A stretch of 64,000 nucleotides of DNA, taken from positions 248,001-312,000 of the forward strand of contig CAWGCG010000005.1 of the NCBI GenBank assembly GCA_963821025.1, given 5' to 3'. How positions within the stretch are numbered: position 1 is the first letter of the stretch; the number at the start of each line of letters is the position of its first letter. Source of the DNA: WHSW01 sp963821025. GTDB lineage: Bacteria; Actinomycetota; Thermoleophilia; Solirubrobacterales; 70-9. The notes under the pieces are model-generated. The model was not told the origin of the DNA and ran no database searches. It saw only the letters and a list, made by a program, of their open reading frames with translations. The position numbers and the translations under genes are program-made. This document shows positions 7,417 through 16,433 of this stretch, in pieces.

Positions 7417-8241
7417 GTGCGCCCGGAGCGTCAGAACGTCGCCGCCCCCCCGCTACCCGGGCGGCTGCGCTGGCTCGGGGCCGAGCGAGCGCCGCAGATG
7501 GCAGAGCTGACAGCCGCGGGCCCGGTGCTGGTCCACTTCTTCGATTTCGCCCAGCTCAACAGCGTTCGCGCGCTTCCCTATGTGATCGCTTGGGACGCTC
7601 GCTACCGCGACGCGGGGCTGACCACCCTCGGGGTGCACTCACCGCGGTTTTCGTTCACCGCCGACCGTGGCGGGCTGGCTCCGGCGCTGAAGCGCCTCGG
7701 CATCTCCCACCCCGTCGCCGATGACTCGCGCTACGGCGTCTGGCACGACTATGGATGCGAGGGCTGGCCTTCGCTGTTCCTCTGGGGCCAGACCGGAGCG
7801 CTGCGCTGGTTTCACTTCGGCGAGGGCGAGTACACGGCAACCGAAGCGGCGATCGTCGACGAGCTTCGCGGGCTCGACCCGGACCTCGACCCACCGCCGC
7901 CGCTCGAGCCGTTGCGCTCCTCCGACGCCCCCGAGGCGCTGGTCGCGCCGCCCAGCGAGGAGGTCTTGCCCGGGGGCTCTGTCTCCCAGCCCTGGCGCCC
8001 GCCCAGCGCCTCGGAGCCGCTGGTGCTCGATTACGAGGCGGGTGGCGCCTATGCGTCGGTGGACGGCAGCGGCGAGCTCTCGGTGACGCTCGACCGCGAG
8101 CGGGAGCGAAGGGTCGCCGCACCGGGCCCCGGTCTCTACGAGCTCGCGGTCCACCCCCGCCACCAGCGCCATACGATCGCGCTGCGGCCGGGCGCCGGGA
8201 TCGAGCTCTACTCGGTCAGCTTTGCCGCCGGGATCCCCTAG
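7417..8241 (+). CDS. Thioredoxin-fold (redoxin/DipZ-like) protein without the CxxC pair
   Basis: 274 aa from GTG with no visible ribosome site (probably leaderless), divergent from the CADD-like gene. Residues 35-150 follow the redoxin pattern VLVHFFDF...LPYVIAWDARYRDAGLTTLGVHSP, then HPVADDSRYGVWHDYGCEGWPSLFLWG. Where AhpC/TlpA proteins carry WCxxC, this one has FDFAQLNS, so the catalytic cysteines are missing. A C-terminal domain (about 190-274) resembles the beta domain after redoxin in DipZ-type proteins. It is probably a binding or regulatory protein rather than a disulfide oxidoreductase. Confidence 0.75.
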   Translation: MRPERQNVAAPPLPGRLRWLGAERAPQMAELTAAGPVLVHFFDFAQLNSVRALPYVIAWDARYRDAGLTTLGVHSPRFSFTADRGGLAPALKRLGISHPVADDSRYGVWHDYGCEGWPSLFLWGQTGALRWFHFGEGEYTATEAAIVDELRGLDPDLDPPPPLEPLRSSDAPEALVAPPSEEVLPGGSVSQPWRPPSASEPLVLDYEAGGAYASVDGSGELSVTLDRERERRVAAPGPGLYELAVHPRHQRHTIALRPGAGIELYSVSFAAGIP

Positions 8242-9194
8242 TTGCGCCGCCGGGGTACCTGGCCGCGCCGCGCGTCGTCGCTCGCGGCCTCGATCTGGAG
8301 CAGCTCACCGCCCTCGTGGTCGACCTGGAGCGTGGTGTGGTCGAGCCCGAAGCGATCGCGCAGCATCGCCTCGAGCGCCCGCCGGGTCGCATGGCAGTCG
8401 GTCTCGCGCTCTACCAGGACGTGCGCGGCGAGCGCGGGAAAGCCCGACGTGATCGTCCACACGTGCAGGTCGTGGACCTCTCGGACACCTTCCACGGCGG
8501 CCATCGCCCGGCCGACCTCGCCGACGTCGGTACCGGGGGGCGAGCCCTCGAGCAGGATCTGAACCGAGTCGCGCAGGATCGACCAGGAACTGGCCAGGAT
8601 CAGGATCCCGATCAGGACGCTGACCACCGGGTCGGCATACTCCCAGCCGGTCGTCAGGATGACCACCGCGGCGACGATCACCCCGGCGGAGCCGAGCACG
8701 TCCGCGATCACGTGGCGAAGCGCCGCCGAGACGTTCAGGCTCTCGCCGGCGTGAGCGCCGAGAATCCGCGCGGCAACGAGGTTGACCACCAACCCCCCGA
8801 CGGCGATCGCCGCCATCAACCCTGCTTCGACCTCTGGCGGGTCGCCGAAGCGGATCCCCGCCTCGATGAAGATCCAGATCGAGATCGCGACCAGGGTGAC
8901 GCCGTTGAAGAGCGCCGCCAGGATCTCCGCCCGGCGGTAGCCGAAGGTGCGGGTCGGCCCGCCCGCCCGCCCCGCCAGCCAGGCTGCGAACAGCGCGACG
9001 CTGAGCGAGAGGCTGTCGGAGAGCATGTGGCCGGCATCGGCGAGCAACGCCAGACTGCCGGAAACCAGGCCGCCGACCACCTCGACGACTAGGAAGGCGG
9101 TGGTCAGCGCCAGGGTCAGCTTCAGCGCCCGTTTGCCACCCGTGGGGTCGTGGCCGCCACTCGAGTGGCCGTCGACGTGGCCCGGTCGGTGCAT
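8238..9194 (-). CDS. Cation diffusion facilitator (CzcD-like) metal exporter
   Basis: The start is ATG 9192-9194 with GGAGGT upstream. 318 aa: a His-containing N-terminus (HRPGHVDGHSSGGHD), six transmembrane helices and a cytoplasmic ferredoxin-like domain. The Zn-site motifs are ADAGHMLSD in helix 2 and RHVIADVLGS in helix 5. The C-terminal domain has VHDLHVWTITSG. CDF proteins exchange cytoplasmic Zn(II)/Co(II)/Fe(II) for protons. With the ZIP importer and Fur-family regulator 5 kb away it gives both arms of metal balance. Convergent with the redoxin-like gene, overlapping by 4 bp. Confidence 0.93.
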   Translation of the reverse strand: MHRPGHVDGHSSGGHDPTGGKRALKLTLALTTAFLVVEVVGGLVSGSLALLADAGHMLSDSLSLSVALFAAWLAGRAGGPTRTFGYRRAEILAALFNGVTLVAISIWIFIEAGIRFGDPPEVEAGLMAAIAVGGLVVNLVAARILGAHAGESLNVSAALRHVIADVLGSAGVIVAAVVILTTGWEYADPVVSVLIGILILASSWSILRDSVQILLEGSPPGTDVGEVGRAMAAVEGVREVHDLHVWTITSGFPALAAHVLVERETDCHATRRALEAMLRDRFGLDHTTLQVDHEGGELLQIEAASDDARRGQVPRRRN

Positions 9195-9297
9195 TCGTCC
9201 AAGGTACCTCCGGGCGGGGTCGAGCGACCAGCCCCGGGCGGGGCGAGAAACGGTCGGTAGGCGAGCGAAACTCGCCCCGGCGGACTGGCTGGTCGGC

Positions 9298-10269
9298 CTA
9301 GGCGCGGGCGGCGAGCTCGGTGCGGATCTTCTTCGGCAGCATGAAGCGAACGTCCTCGTCGATCGCGCGCAGCTCCGAGACGTCGCCGGTGCCGCGGTCT
9401 CCGAAGAACTCGACCAGCTCTGCGACCAGCTCCTCGGGGGCGCTCGCACCGGAGGTGATCCCGACCGTCTCCACGCCCTCGAGCCAGGCCTCCTCGACCT
9501 GGGTCGCGTTGTCGATCAGGTGCGAGGCGGCGCCATGCTCGCGCGCGACCTCGACCAGCCGGTTGGAGTTCGACGAGTTGGTCGAGCCGATCACGAGGAC
9601 GAGCTCGCACTCGCGCGCCAGCTGCTTGACGGCGATCTGGCGGTTGGTGGTCGCGTAACAGATGTCGTCGGACTTCGGGGCGGTGATGTTGGGAAAGCGC
9701 TCGCGCAGGCGGGCGATGATCTCGTCGGTCTCATCGACCGACAGCGTCGTCTGGGTGATGAAGGCGACGTGATCGGGATCCGGGAGCTCGAGCGCGTCGA
9801 CGTCGGCGACGGTCTCGACCAGGACGATCGAGTCGGGTGCCTCGCCGGTCGTCCCCTCGACCTCCTCATGGCCCTGGTGGCCGATGAGCACGATCGTGTA
9901 ACCCTGCTCGGCGAACTTGCGGGCCTCGACGTGGACCTTGGTCACCAGCGGGCAGGTGGCGTCGATGGTTCGCAGTCGCCTGGCGGCGGCGTTGTCGTGG
10001 ACGGCCGGTGCGACCCCATGGGCTGAGAAGACGACGAGCTCGCCCTCGGGCACCTCGGTCTCCTCCTCGACGAAGATCGCGCCGCGCTCGGTGAGCTCGG
10101 CGACCACGTGCTTGTTGTGGACGATCTCCTTGCGCACATAGACCGGCGGCCCGTACATGTCGAGCGCCTTCTCGACCGTGACCACGGCGCGATCGACCCC
10201 GGCGCAATAGCCGCGAGGGGCGGCGAGCAACACTCGGGCAGGGGTGTGCACAGCTGTCGCGGAAGCCAT
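9298..10269 (-). CDS. ispH: 4-hydroxy-3-methylbut-2-enyl diphosphate reductase IspH
   Basis: 323 aa from ATG at 10267-10269 (a TTG three codons upstream is possible). The three 4Fe-4S cysteines are present: RGYCAGVDRA (C22), DATCPLV (C106) and DDICYATTNRQ (C204). The diphosphate-binding segment GSTNSSNS and the active-site HGV/HQGHEE segments are also present. It performs the last MEP-pathway step, reducing HMBPP to IPP and DMAPP in the cytoplasm. It stands alone between unrelated genes, as is common. Confidence 0.97.
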   Translation of the reverse strand: MASATAVHTPARVLLAAPRGYCAGVDRAVVTVEKALDMYGPPVYVRKEIVHNKHVVAELTERGAIFVEEETEVPEGELVVFSAHGVAPAVHDNAAARRLRTIDATCPLVTKVHVEARKFAEQGYTIVLIGHQGHEEVEGTTGEAPDSIVLVETVADVDALELPDPDHVAFITQTTLSVDETDEIIARLRERFPNITAPKSDDICYATTNRQIAVKQLARECELVLVIGSTNSSNSNRLVEVAREHGAASHLIDNATQVEEAWLEGVETVGITSGASAPEELVAELVEFFGDRGTGDVSELRAIDEDVRFMLPKKIRTELAARA

Positions 10270-10291
10270 CAACCCCAAGGGTAGCGGCGGT

Positions 10292-11182
10292 TCAGCGGAT
10301 CTCCGGGATCGCCGTCAGCGCCGCCTCGCCGACGGCATCGAGGCTCTCGGGGCAGACCTTGTCGAGCGTGTCCTCGGGGGTGTGCCAGTAGGCGCCCGGC
10401 GTCGGGCCGGGGCCGTAGCCGAAGTCGATCAGGTCGACGGCGGGGATCCCCTGCTCCACGAAAGGGACGTGGTCGTCGCCGACCGGGCCCTGGGAACCCT
10501 CGAACGGAGCCGGGCTGCCGGTCCGCTGGTCGGCGGCCGCGGCGAAGAGCTCGTAGAGGCCGGGGTCCGAGCGCTGCTCGCGCGGGAGCTTCAGGTCGCA
10601 GTCGCCGACCAGGTCGAAGAGGACCATCGCCCGGATCGCCTCCAGTGGCGGCGCTCCCTGGAGGCCGCCGCGGCGAGCGTATTCGACGTATTGGCGGCTC
10701 CCCCGGGTCCCGTCGAGCTCGAACGGGCGCTCGCCGCGCGCCTCCTCGGCGTCGAAGGCGACCAGCTGGACGGCGGGGCCCGGCAGCGGCCGCGGCAGGG
10801 TCCGGGCGAGCTCGAGCAGCACGCCGATCCCCGAAGCGCCGTCGTTCGCGCCGACGAAGCCCGGGATCGCGTTCTTGGTGTCGTAGTGAGCGCCGACGAC
10901 GACGGTGCCCTGCTCGGAGCCCTCGATCGTGCCGAGAACGTTCTCATACGGGCTCTGCGTGGTCACCCGGGCCAGCCCCGCCTCGCGAAAGCCCGCCGCG
11001 ATCAGCTCGGCGGCCCGGCGAGCCCCCGGCGACCCCGAGGGCCGGGGGCCGATCGCAACCTGGGCCTCGAGATCGGCGAAGGCGCGAGCCTGATCGAAGC
11101 CACCGGCCGGAGAGGGCTCGCTGTCGTCGCCGCAGCCGGCGAGCACCAGCAGGACGACCGTTGCGAGTGCGGTTCGACGCAT
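10292..11182 (-). CDS. Glutaminyl-cyclase-like / M28 zinc peptidase lipoprotein
   Basis: The start is ATG 11180-11182. Lipoprotein signal MRRTALATVVLLVLAGC (Cys 17). The metal ligands of the M28/QC fold are in order: GAHYDTK, GANDGASG, FDAEEARGE, DDHVPF and YWHTPEDT. Also FDLVGDCDL, typical of glutaminyl-peptide cyclotransferases. It either forms N-terminal pyroglutamate on exported peptides or is an aminopeptidase; the VGDCDL and WHTPEDT spacing favours the cyclase. Length (296 aa) fits. Divergent from the acyltransferase 19 bp away, so the two genes share a short promoter region. Confidence 0.82.
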   Translation of the reverse strand: MRRTALATVVLLVLAGCGDDSEPSPAGGFDQARAFADLEAQVAIGPRPSGSPGARRAAELIAAGFREAGLARVTTQSPYENVLGTIEGSEQGTVVVGAHYDTKNAIPGFVGANDGASGIGVLLELARTLPRPLPGPAVQLVAFDAEEARGERPFELDGTRGSRQYVEYARRGGLQGAPPLEAIRAMVLFDLVGDCDLKLPREQRSDPGLYELFAAAADQRTGSPAPFEGSQGPVGDDHVPFVEQGIPAVDLIDFGYGPGPTPGAYWHTPEDTLDKVCPESLDAVGEAALTAIPEIR

Positions 11183-11201
11183 GGGCGGATAAGTTAGGCG
11201 C

Positions 11202-12635
11202 ATGGCACAGGGCCACATGGATCGCCTCAGCGCGCTCGACGTTTCCTTCCTCACCAACGAGAGCTCGGCCAGCCACATGCACGTCGGCGGGGTCTGCATC
11301 TTCGAGGGCCCGCCGATGAGCTACCCCGACCTGCTCGAGCACGTGCGCTCGCGCCTTCACCTGGTCCCCCGCTTTCGCCAGAAGCTCGCCTATCCGCCGG
11401 CGCCGACCGGGCGCCCGTTCTGGGTCGACGACCCGGCCTTCAACCTCGAGTACCACGTTCGCCACTCGGCCCTGCCCGCTCCCGGCTCGGAGGAGCAGCT
11501 GCGCAACATGGCGGCGAGGGTCTTCTCCCAGCAGCTCGACCGGACCAAGCCGCTGTGGGAGCTGTGGATGGTCCAGGGCCTCAGCCGCAAGCGCTTCGCG
11601 CTGGTCACCAAGACCCATCACGCGCTCGTCGACGGTGTCTCGGGAGTCGACATCGCGACCGTTCTCTTCGACCTGCAGCCCGTCCCCGAGCCGGCCGAGA
11701 CCGATCGCGACTGGACTCCGAGCTCGCCGCCTTCGGGCGCCCAGCTGCTGGTCAAGGACGCCGAGGGGGCGCTGCGGGCCCCGATCCGGCTGATGCGACG
11801 GGTCGAGCAGGCGGTCGAGCACCCCCGGCGGGCGCTCGGCGAGCTCGCCGAATCCGCCGAGGCCCTGGGGGAGGTCGGCTGGAACTTCGCCAACCCGGCC
11901 CCCGAGGTGCCGCTCAACGTCCCGATCGGCGCCCACCGACGGTTCGAATGGGTGCGCGGGGACCTGGCCCGGTTCAAGCGAATCAAGACGGCCCTGGGCG
12001 GCACGGTCAACGACGTGGTGCTCGCGGTCGTCGCCGGGTCGCTGCGCCGCTGGCTGCACGCGCGCGGGGTTCGAACCGAGGGCATGGAGCTGCGCGCCCA
12101 GGTCCCGGTCTCGATCCGCGCCGCCGACGAACGCGGCCAGCTCGGTAACCGGATCGCCGCGGTTCGCGGGCCGCTCCCCGTCTACGTCGAGGATCCGGTC
12201 AAGCGGCTCGAGCTCTGCCGTCGCGGGATGGAGGGGATCAAGCAGTCCAAGCAGGCGCTCGGCGCCGAGGTGATCTCCCGCTTCAACGACTTCGCGCCGC
12301 CGACGCTGCTCGCCCAGGCCGCCCGGATCAACTTCTCGACCAGGTTGTTCAACCTCGTCGTCACCAATGTCCCGGGCCCGCAGATCCCGCTCTACGTGCT
12401 CGGCCGCGAGCTCGAGGACATCTTCCCGGTCGGCTTCCTGCCGCCCAACCAGGCCCTGTTCGTGGCGATCATGAGCTACAACGGCGGGATCAACTTCGGC
12501 CTGCTGGCCGATTACGACGCGGTCGAGGACCTCGACCTGATCGCCGCCGGGATCGAGACCTCGATCGACGAGCTCGACGAGGCCGCGGCCGAGGCGGCCG
12601 CCGGCGAGCGCGCGCCGACCGCCGAGCCGGCCTAG
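11202..12635 (+). CDS. Wax ester synthase / diacylglycerol acyltransferase (WS/DGAT)
   Basis: 477 aa, normal for the family. It begins with the typical LSALDVSFL and SHMHVGGVCIFEG. The catalytic HHxxxDG is HHALVDG at 139-145. PLWELWMVQGL precedes it, and GTVNDVVLAVVAGSLRRWL and VTNVPGPQIPLYVLG follow. It transfers acyl groups from acyl-CoA to fatty alcohols or diacylglycerol, making storage lipid at the membrane. A second ATG five codons in could be the true start. The C-terminus is rich in Ala/Glu. Convergent with the BKACE gene, with a 4-bp overlap. Confidence 0.95.
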   Translation: MAQGHMDRLSALDVSFLTNESSASHMHVGGVCIFEGPPMSYPDLLEHVRSRLHLVPRFRQKLAYPPAPTGRPFWVDDPAFNLEYHVRHSALPAPGSEEQLRNMAARVFSQQLDRTKPLWELWMVQGLSRKRFALVTKTHHALVDGVSGVDIATVLFDLQPVPEPAETDRDWTPSSPPSGAQLLVKDAEGALRAPIRLMRRVEQAVEHPRRALGELAESAEALGEVGWNFANPAPEVPLNVPIGAHRRFEWVRGDLARFKRIKTALGGTVNDVVLAVVAGSLRRWLHARGVRTEGMELRAQVPVSIRAADERGQLGNRIAAVRGPLPVYVEDPVKRLELCRRGMEGIKQSKQALGAEVISRFNDFAPPTLLAQAARINFSTRLFNLVVTNVPGPQIPLYVLGRELEDIFPVGFLPPNQALFVAIMSYNGGINFGLLADYDAVEDLDLIAAGIETSIDELDEAAAEAAAGERAPTAEPA

Positions 12636-13339
12636 CCGAGAACCTCGGCCACCTGGGCGGCGTTGCCCGACGCCCGGCCGCCGTCGCGAGCCACCAGCGT
12701 GTCCTCGAGGCCGACGCGGACGTCGACCCCGGCGGCGATCCCGGCCTCGACCACCGCCCAGCTGGCGCGGCCGTCGCCGTGCCAGAGCCGCGGCCGGGCG
12801 AGGACCGCCACGCGCTCGTCGATCGCCTGGGCGAGTTCGACGGCCGGCGTGTCCTCGGTCTCGAAGATGACCTCGACCAGGACCCTGTGAACCTGCGCCG
12901 CCCATGGGGCGCCGAGCAGCGCCTCGGCGTCGGCGAGGGTGAAGATGCCGGCCTCGATCCCGATCCCCCGCGCGAGCAGGGCGACACCGAGCTCGGTCGC
13001 CCCATCCTCGGACAGGTTCAGCGAGACGACGTCGGGCGGGCTGCCCCATGCGCGGATCGCCGCCACCCGGTCCGCCGCCGCGCCCAGGTCGATCGCCTCC
13101 TGAGTCGAGCAGGAGATCTCGAGCCCCGGCGCCGCCCCGCGTACCGCCTGGACGGCGGCGTCGTGCGCCTCGGCAGCGAGCGACGCGGCGCCGTCGCCCG
13201 ACCGGCGAGGATGCATATGGACCGATCCGGCGCCGGCGCGCCGGCAGGCGAGCGCGTCGGCGGCGAGTTGCTCGACCGTCACCGGCACCTCCGGATGGTC
13301 GGCGCGGCTCCAGTCACCGTTGAGCGCGCACTGGACCAT
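12632..13339 (-). CDS. BKACE-family (DUF849) beta-keto acid cleavage enzyme
   Basis: 235 aa TIM-barrel protein. N-terminal ALNG, then VHMHPR near residue 40 with the metal-binding His pair, EISCSTQEA, PPDVVSLNLSEDG, and a C-terminal VRVGLEDTLVARDG. BKACE enzymes condense a beta-keto acid with acetyl-CoA to give acetoacetate and a CoA thioester. This one is 30-50 residues shorter than the best-studied members (about 270-300), which is common in actinobacteria. The substrate cannot be told. No pathway neighbours are adjacent. Confidence 0.82.
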   Translation of the reverse strand: MVQCALNGDWSRADHPEVPVTVEQLAADALACRRAGAGSVHMHPRRSGDGAASLAAEAHDAAVQAVRGAAPGLEISCSTQEAIDLGAAADRVAAIRAWGSPPDVVSLNLSEDGATELGVALLARGIGIEAGIFTLADAEALLGAPWAAQVHRVLVEVIFETEDTPAVELAQAIDERVAVLARPRLWHGDGRASWAVVEAGIAAGVDVRVGLEDTLVARDGGRASGNAAQVAEVLG

Positions 13340-13391
13340 CGAGCGAGGCTATCTCGCCACGGCGGCCGGCGCCGATGGCTAACTTCGCCGG

Positions 13392-14321
13392 ATGAGCAGG
13401 CGCGCCTGGTTTTACTTTCTCTCCGTCTCGGTCCTCTGGGGGATTCCCTACCTGTTCATCAAGGTCGCGGTCGACGACGGGGTCCCTCCCGCCTTCCTCG
13501 CCTGGGTCCGGGTGACGCTCGCGGCGCTGCTCTTGGGCGCGCTCGCGTGGCGACTCGGCCTGCTCGGTGATCTGCGCGGGCGCTGGCGGATGGTCGCGAT
13601 CTATGCCGTGGTCGAGGTGGCGATCCCGTTTCCGTTGATCGGCGCAGGCGAGCAGGCGGTCTCCTCCTCGTTGACGGCGATCCTGATCGCCTCGGTGCCG
13701 CTGATCGTCGCGCTGCTCGCGATTCGGTTCGATCACGCCGAGCGCGCCAGCGGCAGCCGTTTGGCGGGCCTCGTGATCGGCTTCGCCGGGGTGGTCGCGC
13801 TGGTCGGCCTCGACGTGGCCGGCAACGGGCGCGAACTGCTCGGCGCCGGCGCGATCCTGCTGGCCGCGCTCGGCTACGCGATCGGTCCGATGGTGCTCAA
13901 GCGCCGCCTGGCCGACCTCGACCCGCGGGTGCTGATGGCGGGCGCGCTGGCGATTGCGGCGGTCGTTCTCGCCCCGGCGGCATTCGCCGTTCCGCCCCGC
14001 GAGGCGCTCTCGAGCGAGGCTGTGGTCGCGATCGTCGTCCTCGGCATCCTCTGCACCGCCGCCGCCTTCGTGCTCTTCGCAGCGCTGGTCGCCGAGGTCG
14101 GCCCCGGGCGAGCGACGGTGATCACCTACGTCGCGCCGATGGTCGCGGTCGGGCTCGGGATCGCGGTGTTGGACGAGCGGCCGGGCGCCGGCGCGATCGC
14201 CGGCCTGCTGTTGATCATCGCCGGGTCGTGGCTCTCCACCGGCGGCAGGCTGCCGCCGAGGCTCCGCGCCGTGGCCGTCGGCCGCCGGCGCCTACGCGAC
14301 CCTCAGCGAACCACGGCGTGA
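13392..14321 (+). CDS. EamA/DMT-family transporter
   Basis: 309 aa with ten transmembrane helices in two EamA repeats. The first begins WFYFLSVSVLWGIPYLFIKVAVD; the second has GYAIGPMVLKRRLADLDP. Late motifs AAFVLFAALVAEVGPGRA and YVAPMVAVGLGIAVLDERP are typical of the family. Probably exports a metabolite or amino acid; substrate unknown. The last 19 bp overlap the converging ABC permease gene. A weak GCCGG precedes the ATG and no better start exists. Confidence 0.9.
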   Translation: MSRRAWFYFLSVSVLWGIPYLFIKVAVDDGVPPAFLAWVRVTLAALLLGALAWRLGLLGDLRGRWRMVAIYAVVEVAIPFPLIGAGEQAVSSSLTAILIASVPLIVALLAIRFDHAERASGSRLAGLVIGFAGVVALVGLDVAGNGRELLGAGAILLAALGYAIGPMVLKRRLADLDPRVLMAGALAIAAVVLAPAAFAVPPREALSSEAVVAIVVLGILCTAAAFVLFAALVAEVGPGRATVITYVAPMVAVGLGIAVLDERPGAGAIAGLLLIIAGSWLSTGGRLPPRLRAVAVGRRRLRDPQRTTA

Positions 14322-15073
14322 CGGTAGCGGCGCACGGCGAGGTATCCGAAGACCGCGATCAGCGCGATGCACCAGGCGATCGAGCCCCAGATGTCGTTGC
14401 CGGCCGGGCCACCGACGAACAGCGCCCGCACCGCGTCGACCATGGTCGAGAACGGGTTGATGTCGGTGGCGAAGGTCTGGAGCCAGTCGGGCATCGTCTC
14501 CGGGGGCACGAAAGCCGAGGAGGCGAAGGTGAGCGGGAAGAGCGCGATGAAGCCGAACGCGTTCGCCGCCTCGGGGCTCGAGGCGAGCAACCCGACGCAG
14601 GCGAAGACCCAGGAGAAGGCGTAGCCGATCAGCAGGCAGAGCGCGATCCCGCCGATCACCTCCGCGACCGAGGTGGTGAAGCTGAAACCGATGATGTAGC
14701 CGACGACGACCATCACCACGAGCGCGAGCGCGTTCATCGCGATGTCGGAGGTGGTCCGACCCGTGAGCACGGCCATACGCGACATCGGCAGCGAGCGAAA
14801 GCGATCGACGAGGCCCTTCTTCAGGTCGTCGACGAGGCCGAGCGCGGTCGCGAATCCGCCGAACGACATCTGCTGGACGATGATGCCCGGGATCATGAAG
14901 TCGGCGTAGTCGTCGTAGCCGGGGGTCTGGATCGCGCCGCCGAAGACCGCCACGAACAGCAGCGTGAACATCACCGGCTGCACCGTGTAGGCGGTCAGGA
15001 GGTCCGGGTTGCGGGGGATCCGCCTGAGGCTGCGCTGGGCGAGCACGAGGGTGTCGGCGACGGCGTATCGCAT
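14303..15073 (-). CDS. ABC-2 type exporter permease (DrrB-like)
   Basis: 256 aa with six transmembrane segments. RSLRRIPRNPDLLTAYTVQPVMFTLLFVAVFGGAI at the N-terminus, then FGGFATALGLVDDLKKGLVDRFRSLPMSR and SSAFVPPETMPDWLQ, which are hallmarks of daunorubicin-resistance-type permeases. Its ATG overlaps the stop of the ATPase gene (TGATG), so the two are translationally coupled. Likely exports a hydrophobic compound or lipid. The name reflects family, not a shown substrate. Confidence 0.92.
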   Translation of the reverse strand: MRYAVADTLVLAQRSLRRIPRNPDLLTAYTVQPVMFTLLFVAVFGGAIQTPGYDDYADFMIPGIIVQQMSFGGFATALGLVDDLKKGLVDRFRSLPMSRMAVLTGRTTSDIAMNALALVVMVVVGYIIGFSFTTSVAEVIGGIALCLLIGYAFSWVFACVGLLASSPEAANAFGFIALFPLTFASSAFVPPETMPDWLQTFATDINPFSTMVDAVRALFVGGPAGNDIWGSIAWCIALIAVFGYLAVRRYRHAVVR

Positions 15074-16059
15074 CAGCCGACCGGCTCCAGCTGCTCTTCG
15101 CTGTCGGGCTCGGACTCGGGCTCGGGCGGGCGACCGGTGAGGGTGAGGAAGACGTCGTCGAGGGTCGGGCGCCGGATCGAGATGTCGTCGATCTCGACCT
15201 CGGCGCCGTCGAGCCTGCGCACCGCCTCGGCGATCGCGCCGCGGGTCTCGCGAGGCACGACGCGGACGATCCCGTCCTCGACCGCCGGGCGCTCGGCGGC
15301 GATCTCGGCCAGTGCCGCGATCGCCTGCTCGGTCTCGCTCGTGTCGACGAGCTTGAGCTCGAGGCGCTCGCCGCCGACCTGGTCCTTAAGCTCGTCGGAG
15401 CTGCCCTGGGCGATCAGGCTGCCGTGGTCGATCACCGCGATCCGGTCGGCGAGCCGGTCGGCCTCGTCGAGGTACTGGGTCGTCAGCAAGACCGTCGATC
15501 CCTGCGCCACGCGCGCCTCGATCACCTCCCAGAGGGCGAGTCTGCTGCGCGGGTCGAGCCCGGTCGTCGGCTCGTCGAGAAACAGCACCGGCGGCCGGGC
15601 GACGAGCGCTGCGGCGAGGTCGAGTCGGCGCCGCATCCCGCCGGAGTAGGTCTTGACCAGGCGGTCACCGGCGTCCTCGAGCTCGAAGCGCTCCAGCAGC
15701 AGGGTGGCGCGCTCCTTCGAGGCTTGCCTGCCCAAGTGGTAGAGGCGTCCCACCATCTCCAGGTTCTCGAACCCGGTCAGGTTCTCGTCGACCGCCGCGT
15801 ACTGGCCCGCGAGGCCGATCTTCGAGCGCAGCTCGGCGGCCTGATTGACGACGTCGAGGCCGACGACGCGAGCGCTGCCGCCGCTCGGCGGCAGCAGCGT
15901 CGCAAGGATCCGCACGGCGGTGGTCTTGCCGGCGCCGTTGGGACCGAGGAGCCCGAGCACGGTCCCCGCCTCGACCTCGAGGTCGATCCCGCAGAGCGCC
16001 TCGACGTCCTTGTAGGACTTGCGCAGGCCCTCGATCTCTATCGCCACACCGTTTGACAT
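15073..16059 (-). CDS. ABC exporter ATP-binding protein (DrrA-like)
   Basis: 328 aa. Walker A GPNGAGKTT (38-46), Q-loop AGQYAAVD, signature TYSGGMRRRLDLA, Walker B LFLDEPTTGLD, then the H-loop TQYLDEADRLAD. The C-terminal DUF4162 region (about 230-320) with DDISIRRPTLDDVFLTLTGR is typical of DrrA. Forms a heteromeric drug-type exporter with the next gene. The acidic C-terminal tail (PPEPESEPDSEEQLE) is not conserved in the family. Confidence 0.95.
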   Translation of the reverse strand: MSNGVAIEIEGLRKSYKDVEALCGIDLEVEAGTVLGLLGPNGAGKTTAVRILATLLPPSGGSARVVGLDVVNQAAELRSKIGLAGQYAAVDENLTGFENLEMVGRLYHLGRQASKERATLLLERFELEDAGDRLVKTYSGGMRRRLDLAAALVARPPVLFLDEPTTGLDPRSRLALWEVIEARVAQGSTVLLTTQYLDEADRLADRIAVIDHGSLIAQGSSDELKDQVGGERLELKLVDTSETEQAIAALAEIAAERPAVEDGIVRVVPRETRGAIAEAVRRLDGAEVEIDDISIRRPTLDDVFLTLTGRPPEPESEPDSEEQLEPVG

Positions 16060-16160
16060 CGGCGGCGCACGCTACCGATCGCGTCCCCCGGATTGGGTTC
16101 GGTTAGCCCCACAATCGGGGCCGAAAGCCCTGTTTGGCCCGCAAGTAAGCTTGCTTTTGC

Positions 16161-16394
16161 GTGGAGTCGATCAACTACAACCTCGAGCTCACACCGGCGC
16201 AGCTGAAGATCACCCATACCGCGCTTCGCAGCCTGCTCGACGACTTCGGCCACGACCAGCCGCAGATTCACCGGCTCATCCACGAGCTGCTCGCCAAGCT
16301 GCCCGATGAGCATGCGATTCGGGCGATTCAGCTCGACGCCGAGCTGGAACCGAAGCAGCACGATCCGGGCCCGACCCCAGGCGCCGCCGCCTGA
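16161..16394 (+). CDS. Small conserved-looking protein of unknown function
   Basis: 77 aa from GTG. A compact helical sequence, ELTPAQLKITHTALRSLLDDF followed by HRLIHELLAKLPDEHAIRAI, suggests three amphipathic helices and looks non-random; the last 15 residues are disordered. Upstream (16060-16160) two short hairpins are visible: GCCCC/GGGGC at 16106-16121 and GCAAG/CTTGC at 16141-16154. The TGA stop is in frame with the downstream transporter reading frame. No family recognised. Confidence 0.6.
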   Translation: MESINYNLELTPAQLKITHTALRSLLDDFGHDQPQIHRLIHELLAKLPDEHAIRAIQLDAELEPKQHDPGPTPGAAA

Positions 16395-16433
16395 GCGAAG
16401 ACCCTGAGCCTCTCCGTCCAGCTCGGTCTGCTG

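Noticed and set aside
10944..13049. Minus-strand open frame of about 700 codons
   Set aside because: It lies antisense to the WS/DGAT gene, has no recognisable domain and shows the Arg/Gly/Asp bias of a GC-rich shadow frame.
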